From: Pedobacter rhodius
GTDB lineage: Bacteria > Bacteroidota > Bacteroidia > Sphingobacteriales > Sphingobacteriaceae
Length of the DNA stretch: 64,000 nt
Reading direction: 5' to 3'
Assembly (NCBI RefSeq): GCF_027213645.1
Contig: NZ_JAPWGL010000001.1
Location: 1,178,001 to 1,242,000, forward strand
Shown here: one piece after another, positions 38,653 to 47,057 of the stretch
Numbering within the stretch: position 1 is the first letter of the stretch
How the letters are laid out: the number at the start of each line of letters is the position of its first letter
The notes under the pieces: generated by a model
Database searches by the model: none
Told to the model about the DNA's origin: nothing
What the model saw: only the letters and a program-made list of their open reading frames with translations
Program-made: the position numbers and the translations under genes

Positions 38653-38805
38653 ATGAAAGATTCTAAAACATCGGCAGAAAGTAGCAAGGCTACAGCTCCG
38701 AAAACTTCAAAAGCAAAAGGTGCTAATGAAAAAACAACATCAGCAAAAGATGCAAAAAAAGTCAATGTGAAAAAAGATGCCTCTGTAAAGCACAAAAAAC
38801 CTTAA
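38653..38805 (+). CDS. Small Lys/Ala/Ser-rich basic protein (50 aa)
   Basis: ATG at 38653 begins 5 bp after the STAS-like stop codon. The 50-residue product is roughly one third lysine, with AKDAKKVNVKK and SVKHKKP and no hydrophobic core, so it should be disordered and could bind nucleic acid, like other Lys-rich histone-like tails. The composition rather than a family match supports it. It lies between two same-strand genes, with 21 bp to mscS. Confidence 0.6.
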   Translation: MKDSKTSAESSKATAPKTSKAKGANEKTTSAKDAKKVNVKKDASVKHKKP

Positions 38806-38826
38806 TAAAGCGCTGTCATCCCGTTT

Positions 38827-39633
38827 ATGAAATTTGATGCTACTAAAATTAACAGCTTTTATGATAAAATATATGATTGGATAATCGCGAAGGGCCCGTC
38901 TGTAATATTAGGCATTATTTTACTTTTTGCAGGCTTATGGCTGATAAAGCTGTTGTCGAAATGGCTTTCCAGCAGTATGCATAAAAGAAATGTCAATCCA
39001 TCCCTAAGGCCATTTCTGACAAGCTTAATTGTAATTACGCTTAGGGTCTTGCTGGTATTAACTGTAATGCAGATTCTGGGTATAGAGTTAACATTTTTAA
39101 CTGTTCTTATCGGCGGTATCGGTGTTGCAGCAGGTTTGGCTTTGTCTGGCACCTTGCAGAACTTTGCAAGCGGTGCATTAATTTTAATACTGAAGCCATT
39201 TGTTGTTGGCGATAACATCGTTGCGCAGGGCCAGGAAGGTACAGTGAGTTCTATTCAGATATTTTATACAATTGTTACCACCTTTGATAACAGAACGGTT
39301 GTTATTCCAAATAGCAAGTTATCGAATGAAGTTATTATTAACATAAGCAGACAGGGAAGCAGGCGTTTAGATGTGGAAATTAAGTTCAGTTATGGTATTG
39401 ATTACGACAGGATTTCCGAAATTTTTAATAAAACAGTGGATGAATTTAAACATTGCCTGAAAACGCCGGAACGGAGAATAGGCGTTTCTGTATTAGAAGA
39501 TAACGGATTTAAAGTGGTTTTGAATGTTTGGGTTAAAGCACATGGCTTTACGGATACAAAACTTTCCTTTCAAAAAGAATTGATGAAAAATTTAAAACAA
39601 GGAGGTATAAAGTTGCCTGGTATGGCAGATTAG
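38827..39633 (+). CDS. Small-conductance mechanosensitive channel (MscS family)
   Basis: 268 residues. Three membrane helices lie at about 20-42, 62-84 and 90-112; the pore helix has the Gly/Ala pattern GGIGVAAGLALSGTLQNFASG. It is followed by the beta domain (VVGDNIVAQGQEGTVSSIQI, NRTVVIPNSKL) and the alpha/beta C-terminal cage. The family opens on hypo-osmotic shock in the inner membrane. The stop codon overlaps by 4 bp the stop of the convergent response regulator gene. Confidence 0.94.
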   Translation: MKFDATKINSFYDKIYDWIIAKGPSVILGIILLFAGLWLIKLLSKWLSSSMHKRNVNPSLRPFLTSLIVITLRVLLVLTVMQILGIELTFLTVLIGGIGVAAGLALSGTLQNFASGALILILKPFVVGDNIVAQGQEGTVSSIQIFYTIVTTFDNRTVVIPNSKLSNEVIINISRQGSRRLDVEIKFSYGIDYDRISEIFNKTVDEFKHCLKTPERRIGVSVLEDNGFKVVLNVWVKAHGFTDTKLSFQKELMKNLKQGGIKLPGMAD

Positions 39634-40007
39634 TTTGATGAGTTTTTCAACAATGCATAAATTTTATCCATTAATTCATCAATATTAAATGGTTTGGCCA
39701 TAAAATCGTCTGCAGCAATACCATCCATCATATAATTGGATGAATTATACCTTGCTGAAATCATTAATACAGGGATATGCGCGGTAAGGTTATTTTCTTT
39801 TAACTCTTTTAATAAAATTCTTCCATCAACATCAGGAAGCATGATATCCATTATAATAACATTGGGTTGAAAATCCTTAACGTGATTAATGAATTCGGCA
39901 CCTTTGTTTAATCCGGCAACATTAAAAGCTTCGCTTTCTAGAATAAGTGTTATAACATCTAAAATTGCATGGTTATCCTCTATAACCAGAATATTTTTTT
40001 TTGCCAA
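39630..40007 (-). CDS. Stand-alone response regulator receiver protein near the phytochrome gene
   Basis: About 125 residues, with acidic pair E10/D11, phospho-acceptor D54 in IIMDIMLPDVDG, a SARY switch and the lysine in DDFMAKPFN. The frame extends to 40058 but both candidate starts are TTG; the inner one at 40007 (AKKNILVIEDN) is preferred because receiver domains begin there. It is divergent from the bacteriophytochrome gene and very like the receiver at 8.7-9.0 kb. It is a candidate second output of the phytochrome kinase, inferred from position only. Confidence 0.83.
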   Translation of the reverse strand: MAKKNILVIEDNHAILDVITLILESEAFNVAGLNKGAEFINHVKDFQPNVIIMDIMLPDVDGRILLKELKENNLTAHIPVLMISARYNSSNYMMDGIAADDFMAKPFNIDELMDKIYALLKNSSN

Positions 40008-40100
40008 CTGACTGTTCTTTAAAATTTGAACAAATATATAATAAAAAATAAATCCCAAAACTAATTGCCAGTTAAAAAATACTCCTAAAAATTATTACAC

Positions 40101-40130
40101 TTTGAGAATTGAAAAAATCTGATATTTTTG
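40101..40130 (+). promoter_or_regulatory. Bacteroidota-type promoter of the bacteriophytochrome gene
   Basis: TTTG at 40101-40104 and TATTTTTG at 40123-40130, 18 bp apart, matching the -33/-7 consensus (TTTG, about 19 bp, TAnnTTTG). The -7 box ends 10 bp before the ATG, which predicts a leader of only a few nucleotides. Confidence 0.7.
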
Positions 40131-40140
40131 TAATAATTAT

Positions 40141-42354
40141 ATGAATAAATTTTCTGTTGACCTGACAAATTGTGATAAAGAACCTATTCATATTCCGGGC
40201 AAAATACAATCACACGGGTTTTTAATCGCAGTCGATATATCGACTTATAACATATCTTATATCAGTGAGAATGCGTTACATTTTTTAAATTTTTCTTCCA
40301 AAGATTTACTGGATAAGCCTTTAGCTGTCGTAAACAATTTAATAAAAACGCAAGCTGTAGAATTTGATATTGAGGACTTATTGAAACTCGGGATTATCAG
40401 AAGAAGTTTTGATGCCATTTCGCCTTATCCCATCGAAATCAATGAACGCCCGTTTTACCTGATAATTTCACGATCGCAAAATGAATGGCTTCTTGAATTT
40501 GAACCGGTTACCTTGCAATACGATATTCAGAGTTCAATAGGACGATCGGCATCGGCCATGTTACAAGGCAGGACTGTTGCTACACTATTAAAGGGTGCTG
40601 CCGCTGAAGTTAAAAAACTTATAAATTATGATAGAATTATGATTTATAAATTTTTAGATGACGGGCACGGCGAAGTGGTTGCGGAAGAAAAAGAAGCTGA
40701 TTTAGAGCCTTTTTTTGGTTTGCATTATCCCGCATCAGATATTCCAAAGCAGGCAAGAGAACTATATAAATTAAATTTAAACAGATTAATAGCAGATGTA
40801 AATACGGAAGATTCGCCGATAATTACATTTAAAGAAAACCAACCTTTAGATTTAACGAACGCGGGTTTGAGGGCAGTGTCGCCAATACACATCCAGTACT
40901 TGAAAAATATGGGCGTTCACTCCAGTTTTAGTATTTCATTAATTTCGCGCGGTGAGTTATGGGGATTAATTGCCTGCCATAACTATAGCCCGAAATTTAT
41001 TGATTATAAAGCACGTGAAGGTTCTAAATTAATCGGACAAATTCTTTCATCAGCATTAGAATACCGCCAGAACGAAGAAGATTCTGAAATCGTAAAGCAA
41101 TTTAAAGATACAGCCGGCATTCTGGCTGAACATTTAAGTCGCGATAAATATTTAGTTGATGCATTAACCGGCCATAAAAAAAATATTCTGGACGTAACTA
41201 AGGCAACTGGTGTAGCTTTAATATTTGAAAATGAATTACATACAATTGGCAGTGTTCCTTCAAATGATGAAATAAATGCTTTGGCAGAATGGCTGGGATC
41301 GTCAAATGATGAATCTGTTTATTATACGCATAGATTATCAGAGATATTTCATCCCGCGAAAAAATATAAAGACATTGCTTCTGGTATTTTATCATGCTCG
41401 TTAAGCAAAGAGCTGAATGAAATGATAATCTGGTTTAAGCCAGAACAAATCTCAACAGTAAAGTGGGCCGGTAATCCGGATAAGCCGGTAACACCATCAG
41501 AGAATGGCCTGTTGAGTTTATCACCAAGAAAATCATTCGAAATCTGGTCGCAGGTTGTAAGTAATACTTCTGAAAAATGGTTGCCCGAGGAAATAACTTC
41601 GGTGTTACGCATTCGTGAAATTATTATTACTGATGTTAACAAAAAAGCAAACGAAATCAGGTTGCTGAATGAGAAATTACAGGCAGCTTACGAAGAGCTT
41701 GATACGTTTAGCTACACCATTTCCCATGATTTAAGAACGCCACTAACATCTATAAAAACCTACGCGGAGCTAATGCTAAAAAATAAAAGCATTGATGAGC
41801 ATGGTAAAAAGATGTTGGGTAGGATTTTAACAGGCGCGGATAAAATGAATTTTCTGATCAAAGAAATTCTCAATTTAGCAAGGGTTGGTCGTTCTGAGAT
41901 AAATCTTGAAACAGTTGATATGCAATCTTTATTAAAAGAAATAATTGCAGAAGTATGGACCGCTTATAAAGCAGACAAGGTCGAGCTGGTTTTAGGACGA
42001 TTGCCAGATTTAAAGGGAGATAAAACACTGATAGGACAGGTGTTTACGAACTTGTTAACCAATAGTGTAAAGTACTCTTCAATGGTTGATAAACCCAAAA
42101 TTGAAGTTTCTGCGTATATAGATGCAGGAGAAATTATATACTATGTTAAAGATAATGGTATAGGAATTGATAACCGTTATTATGACAGGGTTTTTGAGCT
42201 TTTTAAGCGCATGGACAATGTTAAAGACATTGATGGAACAGGAGTAGGGTTGGCTATTGTAAAACGTGTAGTTGAAAAACACCATGGAAGGGTTTGGTTT
42301 GAAAGCAAATTAAATGCAGGCTCTACTTTTTACCTAGCCTTTAAAAACAAATAA
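40141..42354 (+). CDS. bphP: Bacteriophytochrome sensor histidine kinase
   Basis: 737 residues: PAS (about 1-115), GAF (about 130-300), PHY (about 310-490), dimerisation/phosphoacceptor domain (about 515-585) and ATPase domain (about 625-735). Cys11 in TNCDKEPIHIPGKIQSHGF is the conserved biliverdin attachment site. The GAF domain has HYPASDIPKQAREL and SPIHIQYLKNMGVHSS with the chromophore-pocket histidine. The phosphoacceptor is His529 in TISHDLRTPLTS; the ATP lid has NGIGIDNRYYDRVFELF and GTGVGLAIV. It should sense red/far-red light and phosphorylate the receiver encoded next door. A gene for its response regulator begins 1 bp after the stop. Confidence 0.96.
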   Translation: MNKFSVDLTNCDKEPIHIPGKIQSHGFLIAVDISTYNISYISENALHFLNFSSKDLLDKPLAVVNNLIKTQAVEFDIEDLLKLGIIRRSFDAISPYPIEINERPFYLIISRSQNEWLLEFEPVTLQYDIQSSIGRSASAMLQGRTVATLLKGAAAEVKKLINYDRIMIYKFLDDGHGEVVAEEKEADLEPFFGLHYPASDIPKQARELYKLNLNRLIADVNTEDSPIITFKENQPLDLTNAGLRAVSPIHIQYLKNMGVHSSFSISLISRGELWGLIACHNYSPKFIDYKAREGSKLIGQILSSALEYRQNEEDSEIVKQFKDTAGILAEHLSRDKYLVDALTGHKKNILDVTKATGVALIFENELHTIGSVPSNDEINALAEWLGSSNDESVYYTHRLSEIFHPAKKYKDIASGILSCSLSKELNEMIIWFKPEQISTVKWAGNPDKPVTPSENGLLSLSPRKSFEIWSQVVSNTSEKWLPEEITSVLRIREIIITDVNKKANEIRLLNEKLQAAYEELDTFSYTISHDLRTPLTSIKTYAELMLKNKSIDEHGKKMLGRILTGADKMNFLIKEILNLARVGRSEINLETVDMQSLLKEIIAEVWTAYKADKVELVLGRLPDLKGDKTLIGQVFTNLLTNSVKYSSMVDKPKIEVSAYIDAGEIIYYVKDNGIGIDNRYYDRVFELFKRMDNVKDIDGTGVGLAIVKRVVEKHHGRVWFESKLNAGSTFYLAFKNK

Positions 42355-42355
42355 A

Positions 42356-42775
42356 ATGAAAACGCCGGATATATTTTACGTTGAGGATGATATAGACTAT
42401 GCATTTTTTATGCAAAGTGCCGTACAGGAAGTTAAAGATACTTTAAATTTAACAATTGTTGAAGATGGAACTGAGGCTTTAGTAAGGTTACAAAACTTTG
42501 CGGAAAGCAAAACCAAGCCTAAACTAATTTTGTTAGATTTAAATTTACCAGGTTTATCTGGTTTAGATTTACTGAAATTTATAAAAGAAATTCCTTACCT
42601 GAAAACCATTCCTGTTATTTTGTTTTCGACTTCTGATAATCCGGACGACGTAAAAGCAGCTATCGAATTTGGCGCAAATGCTTATTTAACGAAACCGAAT
42701 GGTTATGATAACCTGGTAAAATGTGTGCATTCGGTACACGATTTTTGGTTTAACCACCACCTTCGGTTAAATTAA
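42356..42775 (+). CDS. Rcp1-type response regulator of the phytochrome
   Basis: 139 residues, one receiver domain with E10/D11/D12, phospho-acceptor D61 in LILLDLNLPGLSG, a STSD switch and K113 in YLTKPNG. The length and the C-terminal extension DFWFNHHLRLN match the small Rcp1-like regulators that follow phytochrome kinase genes. It starts 1 bp after the bphP stop, so the two are co-transcribed. There is no output domain; the downstream target is unknown. Confidence 0.93.
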   Translation: MKTPDIFYVEDDIDYAFFMQSAVQEVKDTLNLTIVEDGTEALVRLQNFAESKTKPKLILLDLNLPGLSGLDLLKFIKEIPYLKTIPVILFSTSDNPDDVKAAIEFGANAYLTKPNGYDNLVKCVHSVHDFWFNHHLRLN

Positions 42776-42793
42776 CTTTAAATATAGTACATG

Positions 42794-42828
42794 AGATTCG
42801 GGTTGAAAAATCCGAATCTTTTGTTTTT
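42794..42828 (+). terminator. Hairpin terminator between the response regulator and heme oxygenase genes
   Basis: AGATTCGG / CCGAATCT perfect 8-bp stem with a 10-nt loop followed by TTTTGTTTTT. It could end the bphP transcript or attenuate it, leaving bphO with partial read-through or its own promoter. Confidence 0.75.
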
Positions 42829-42850
42829 AACAACTTTTTAGATAAAAATA

Positions 42851-43435
42851 ATGATTGCCAATTTATTGAGAACCGAAACTGCCGATAAACATAAAGAATT
42901 AGAGACTTTAATGTTTGTAAATGAAATTATGAACAATTCTCTGCGCATTACCGAATATAAAAAACTACTTACGGTTAACTACCTTATTCATCAAAAACTA
43001 GAAAACAAATTAGCCAATATGCTGGATACCGATGTTGCAGAAAAGTTGCAAATGAACACCAGATTTAAACTGGCTGCTTTGGAAAAAGATTTGGATTACT
43101 GGAAAATAGATCCATTTACATTACCAGGCTTAGACTTTGAATTATTTTTACCCGAAAAAAATAATGCTGCAGTTTTGGGCGCTTTATATGTATTAGAAGG
43201 GGCTACACTAGGTGGAAATGTAATTAAAAAACATATTCTGGCAAATCCTGATTTCATTAATCATCAGGATGGTTTAAATTATTATGGGGTTTATGGAACA
43301 GAATTAGGTGCTAAATGGAAAACTTTTGTTGCGGTATTAAATGAAAGCGTTACAGAAGCAGATTACGGGCTTTGTATTAATAGCGCGAATCAAACCTTTA
43401 ATAACTTAATAAACTTGTCTAAACAGTATTGTTAA
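42851..43435 (+). CDS. bphO: Biliverdin-producing heme oxygenase (BphO-like)
   Basis: 194 residues of the bacterial heme oxygenase fold: the N-terminal helix LRTETADKHKELETL with proximal ligand His14, and the distal helix GALYVLEGATLGGNVIKKHI with the Gly-rich kink. The enzyme opens heme to biliverdin IX, CO and iron; biliverdin is the chromophore of the phytochrome whose gene lies 0.5 kb upstream. Presence here makes the light-sensing unit self-sufficient. Located in the cytoplasm. Confidence 0.9.
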   Translation: MIANLLRTETADKHKELETLMFVNEIMNNSLRITEYKKLLTVNYLIHQKLENKLANMLDTDVAEKLQMNTRFKLAALEKDLDYWKIDPFTLPGLDFELFLPEKNNAAVLGALYVLEGATLGGNVIKKHILANPDFINHQDGLNYYGVYGTELGAKWKTFVAVLNESVTEADYGLCINSANQTFNNLINLSKQYC

Positions 43436-43616
43436 ACAGCGACTATAAAATATAAAAATGAAAAAAAATACTTCTGTAATGGTGCGAAGGCATTTTTTAC
43501 ATCATAAAATGTGCAAAACTTCTTTCAAATTAATATTTGCTTTCTCTTGTTAATTCAAGGTAAATACGTATAATTGAAAAAATAAATTTTTTAAACCTTA
43601 AAAACATCAATTAGCG

Positions 43617-43796
43617 ATGGAAAAATTCTCAAAAGTTAAAGCTGCTGTTGCTGCTATTGAAGCAGATGTAGAAAAATTTTATAATGCTGGCAATGCAGCT
43701 GCTGGTACTCGTGTGCGTAAAGCTATGCAAGATCTTAAAGTTTTGGCACAAGAAATCCGTGCAGAAGTAACTGACAAGAAAAACTCTGGAAAATAA
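43617..43796 (+). CDS. Histone H1-like small DNA-binding protein
   Basis: 59 residues from the ATG at 43617 to the stop at 43794. The sequence EADVEKFYNAGNAAAGTRVR and KAMQDLKVLAQEIRAEV matches the short histone-H1-like (Hc1-type) protein conserved in Bacteroidota, thought to compact DNA. Small, basic and helical. A strong terminator follows 18 bp later. Independent of the phytochrome genes. Confidence 0.88.
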   Translation: MEKFSKVKAAVAAIEADVEKFYNAGNAAAGTRVRKAMQDLKVLAQEIRAEVTDKKNSGK

Positions 43797-44134
43797 TATT
43801 TCGCGAGTAAGAACAAAAAGGGTTTCGGTATGCCGGAGCCCTTTTTGCGTTTTTAGCTTTGAAGTTTTAAAGGCGTGTTTGAGGAAAATTCCGAAAGCTT
43901 AATCGATAAGGTTCAATAGTCTTAGTTTTTTAAATTTAGGAAGCTTAAGCCCGTTAGAACCTCATAAGCCGAAACAAATCTACTTTGCTAAGTTAATTAT
44001 TTTTGAAAAATCATGTTTTACAGGCGCCCAGCACAGACCCGTCGTAACGAGACCGTATCCCGGATCAATTTACTTTGAACACCCGGAAGTTTAATCGAAG
44101 AAAAATTATTTATGCAAAGGCCTGAATAAACCAT
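43797..44134. other. Intergenic region after the histone-like gene
   Basis: 338 bp between convergent genes. Apart from the terminator at its left end I see no coding potential or repeat. Confidence 0.5.
43815..43846 (+). terminator. Terminator of the histone-like gene
   Basis: AAAAAGGGTTTCGG / CCGGAGCCCTTTTT stem with a 4-nt loop TATG and a T run. Confidence 0.88.
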
Positions 44135-45145
44135 TTACTTTTCATTAATAATCAGATCAGATTCAACTATCGTATTGTAAAAAGCCTGATTTTCAGGATT
44201 TGGGCTATTTATCAAATCCAGGAGGATATTTGCTGCTTTTTGTCCCTGCAGATATGGATTTTGTTCAACAGATGCAATTGGTGAATAATCCAGGTGTTCC
44301 ATTATGGGTAAGTTGGCATAGCTCACAATGTCAATTGATTCTGCCAGATTCGTCTTTTTTAAATACCTGATTAAAAATAACGCTACATAATCATTAAAAG
44401 TTACGATAGCCGTTGGTTTTCTTTTATGATTTATCAATTGTTTTGCGGCATCGATAGTGCCTTCTTCAGTTAAATCACAATTTATAACCAGGGACGGATC
44501 GAATTTTAACCTGTTAAAGTTGATCGCCTGCATATAGCCATCTTTTCTTTCACCACTGGCAAATAACGTTGTAGGGCCGTTAATTAATCCAATTGTCCGA
44601 TGGCCTTTTTTTAGTAGAAAGTTTACCGCTTTAATGGTTGCGTTTTCAAGAGAACATGCAACATAATGTACATTTTTAAAAGGCGGAATCCGGTCAAAAA
44701 ACACGACAGGGATGTTAAATGCCCTTAATTTTTCAAAATGGTCAAAATTGGATGTGTCTTTGGTAATTGAAACCAACAATCCATCGACCCGTTGATTTTT
44801 CATTTTATCAACCAAACGAACTTCCTTATCAAATTCATCATGAGACTGGGCAAAAATTACCGTATAATTTTTCTTTAGTGCTTCATCTTCTATTGCAGAA
44901 ATAGCAATGGAAAAAAAATGTTCTGATAATTCAGGCAAAATCACGCCTATGGTGTAAGTCTTGCCTTTTTGAAACAGGATCGCAGCGTTATTAGGTTCGT
45001 AGTTTAAAGATTTGGCAAGCTGTTTAATTTTTTCACGCGTAACAGCACCAATGCTCGGATGGTCATGCAAACCTCGTGATACGCTTGACGGCGAAAGGTT
45101 TAAAATTTTAGCGATTTCTTTAATAGTTGTAGGCTTCGATTGCAT
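44135..45145 (-). CDS. LacI-family transcriptional regulator
   Basis: 336 residues. The N-terminal helix-turn-helix TIKEIAKILNLSPSSVSRGL with hinge NYEPNNAA, then a periplasmic-binding-protein-like sensor domain (about 60-330, with RVDGLLVSITKDTS, GLINGPTTLFASGERKDGY and PTAIVTFNDYVALFLI). It should repress or activate sugar genes on binding a sugar. No sugar transporter or hydrolase is within 10 kb on either side, so the regulon is elsewhere in the genome. Monocistronic and divergent from the MBL-fold gene. Confidence 0.92.
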   Translation of the reverse strand: MQSKPTTIKEIAKILNLSPSSVSRGLHDHPSIGAVTREKIKQLAKSLNYEPNNAAILFQKGKTYTIGVILPELSEHFFSIAISAIEDEALKKNYTVIFAQSHDEFDKEVRLVDKMKNQRVDGLLVSITKDTSNFDHFEKLRAFNIPVVFFDRIPPFKNVHYVACSLENATIKAVNFLLKKGHRTIGLINGPTTLFASGERKDGYMQAINFNRLKFDPSLVINCDLTEEGTIDAAKQLINHKRKPTAIVTFNDYVALFLIRYLKKTNLAESIDIVSYANLPIMEHLDYSPIASVEQNPYLQGQKAANILLDLINSPNPENQAFYNTIVESDLIINEK

Positions 45146-45443
45146 TGGTTTGCTAAACGATATATTTTGTTGTAATAATACAAAAAAACAAGAATTGTTC
45201 GCAGCACTTTCTATTAAAGTTTTGGATGAAGGGCCTGTCTGTCAAAAATAATTTTCTGCAAAATAAGGTTATCTAAATAAGATGTTTGTCAGCAACAACT
45301 GCAAATCAGCGTAGTAATGATGTAAACCAAAATACAGGCGACTTTAAAAAAATCAGCTTTTAAAACAAATTACTTTCATATCAGATTTGCTTTTAGAAAA
45401 GCTTTTTCTTAAAAATTCGTCTTACATTAGCATCAAAAAAGTG

Positions 45444-46538
45444 ATGATTCCTATCTACATATTTCTGCTTCTATTTATATTGTTTTTTATCATTATAAAC
45501 CTGCCGGTTTTTGGGAGGCTGCCAAAGGGTAAAAGATTAAATTTAATCCGTCATTTATCAAACTATCGGGATGGCGCATTGCAAAACTTATCTGTAACCC
45601 CGATGCAGCCGGAGGGTGTCAGCTTCTTCGATATTTTTAAAGCTTATTTTTTTGGAAAACATCCGAATAAAATGCCGCTTAAACCTTTAAGTTTTCTGAA
45701 ACCCGATTTAAATGATAAACCTCAAAGCGATTTACCTGAAATAATATGGTTTGGGCATTCGTCTTATCTGATAAAAATCGATGATAAGCGTATTTTGGTT
45801 GATCCGGTTTTTAGTAAAAGACCATCACCATTTTCTTTTATAGGCAGTAAAGCTTTTCCGGGAACAGATTTTGTTAAAGCTGAAGAATTTTTAAATATTG
45901 ATGTATTGGTAATCACGCATGACCATTATGATCATTTAGATTACCAGAGTATTTTAAAAATCGCTCCTCATACCAAAAAAATTGTTACCTCGATAGGGGT
46001 TGGGGCACACTTAGAAAGATGGGGTGTTGCAATAGAAAAGGTAAATGAACTTTGCTGGAATGCAACAGCAGAACTTTTTAATGCTGTAAAATTTACTGCC
46101 GTGCCTGCCCGGCATTTTACAGGTCGAAAATTTAAAAGAAATCAAACCCTTTGGTCGGCCTTTGTATTGGAAACCGCTGATTACAAAATATTTTTAGGAG
46201 GTGATTCCGGTTATGATGCGCATTTTGAAAAGATAGGAAATGACCACGGACCTTTTGATATTGCTTTATTAGAATGTGGACAGTATAATGAGTTTTGGCC
46301 TTACATTCATATGTTTCCTGAACAAACTGTTCAGGCTGCACTCGATTTAAAAACTAAAATTTTAATGCCCGTACACTGGGGAAAGTTTAGCCTGGCCATG
46401 CACCCATGGAACGAACCGATAGAAAGAATAACTGCTGAAGCTGCAAAAAAGAATGTACAGGTTATCACACCAAGACTCGGTGAAACGGTTATTTTAAATA
46501 AAGATTTCCCCAGTCGAAAATGGTGGCTTGATGAATAA
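45444..46538 (+). CDS. Membrane-anchored MBL-fold metal-dependent hydrolase
   Basis: 364 residues from the ATG at 45444 (a GTG is directly upstream and a TTG 19 codons further up). One N-terminal membrane segment (about 1-22, IPIYIFLLLFILFFIIINLP) precedes a metallo-beta-lactamase fold. Metal ligands are visible in THDHYDHLD (H159, H161, D163, H164), with further ligands in VPARHFTGR and GGDSGYDAHF and the final PVHWGKFSLAMHPW. The UlaG/NAPE-PLD-like subgroup hydrolyses phosphodiester or lactone bonds; the substrate is not assigned. Confidence 0.86.
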   Translation: MIPIYIFLLLFILFFIIINLPVFGRLPKGKRLNLIRHLSNYRDGALQNLSVTPMQPEGVSFFDIFKAYFFGKHPNKMPLKPLSFLKPDLNDKPQSDLPEIIWFGHSSYLIKIDDKRILVDPVFSKRPSPFSFIGSKAFPGTDFVKAEEFLNIDVLVITHDHYDHLDYQSILKIAPHTKKIVTSIGVGAHLERWGVAIEKVNELCWNATAELFNAVKFTAVPARHFTGRKFKRNQTLWSAFVLETADYKIFLGGDSGYDAHFEKIGNDHGPFDIALLECGQYNEFWPYIHMFPEQTVQAALDLKTKILMPVHWGKFSLAMHPWNEPIERITAEAAKKNVQVITPRLGETVILNKDFPSRKWWLDE

Positions 46539-46590
46539 ACCTAAACAATAAATCGCCACCTGTGTTTAGTCTTTATACTTAATAATAATT

Positions 46591-46953
46591 ATGAAAACTG
46601 ACCTAGTAGAAATTTTTCAAACCATTAGAGCTAGCTTGCAGCCTTATGCAACCCGGGGATATACTGTTCATGAAAATTCTGAAACAGGATATGATTTATA
46701 CAGCGAAAAAAATATAGAAGTTGATGGTAAAAATATAACCGAAAGATTTTTTGCCGGTATTTATATTAGTGGCAATGAAGTTGAAGTTAACCTTAATACA
46801 ACTGATATTGATACTGCTAATCAAAATCTAAGTGATTTAGGTAGCGATAAATCAGGCTTAAAAATTACCGAACTTGATCATAATAAGTTAAAGGAAGTTG
46901 AAACCCTAATAGAAATTATCCATACTAACTTTAAAGAAAAGGAATGGATTTAA
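46591..46953 (+). CDS. Hypothetical 120-residue protein
   Basis: A soluble acidic alpha/beta protein with no signal peptide. Visible features are a central beta sheet (RFFAGIYISGNEVEVNLNT) and a C-terminal helix (HNKLKEVETLIEIIHTNFKE). I do not recognise the family. It is followed 104 bp later by the Mom-like gene. Confidence 0.6.
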   Translation: MKTDLVEIFQTIRASLQPYATRGYTVHENSETGYDLYSEKNIEVDGKNITERFFAGIYISGNEVEVNLNTTDIDTANQNLSDLGSDKSGLKITELDHNKLKEVETLIEIIHTNFKEKEWI

Positions 46954-47057
46954 TCCAATATCATTTTGAAAAACTAACTTTGTAAAGTAGAATAACAAAT
47001 ATTCTTAACTAAAATTTGCAAACCAGGATTTCAAATTCCAGATCAACGGATAATAAG

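Noticed and set aside
43458-43553. 31-codon frame between bphO and the histone-like gene
   Set aside because: It is short with no recognisable composition or conserved pattern that I can support.
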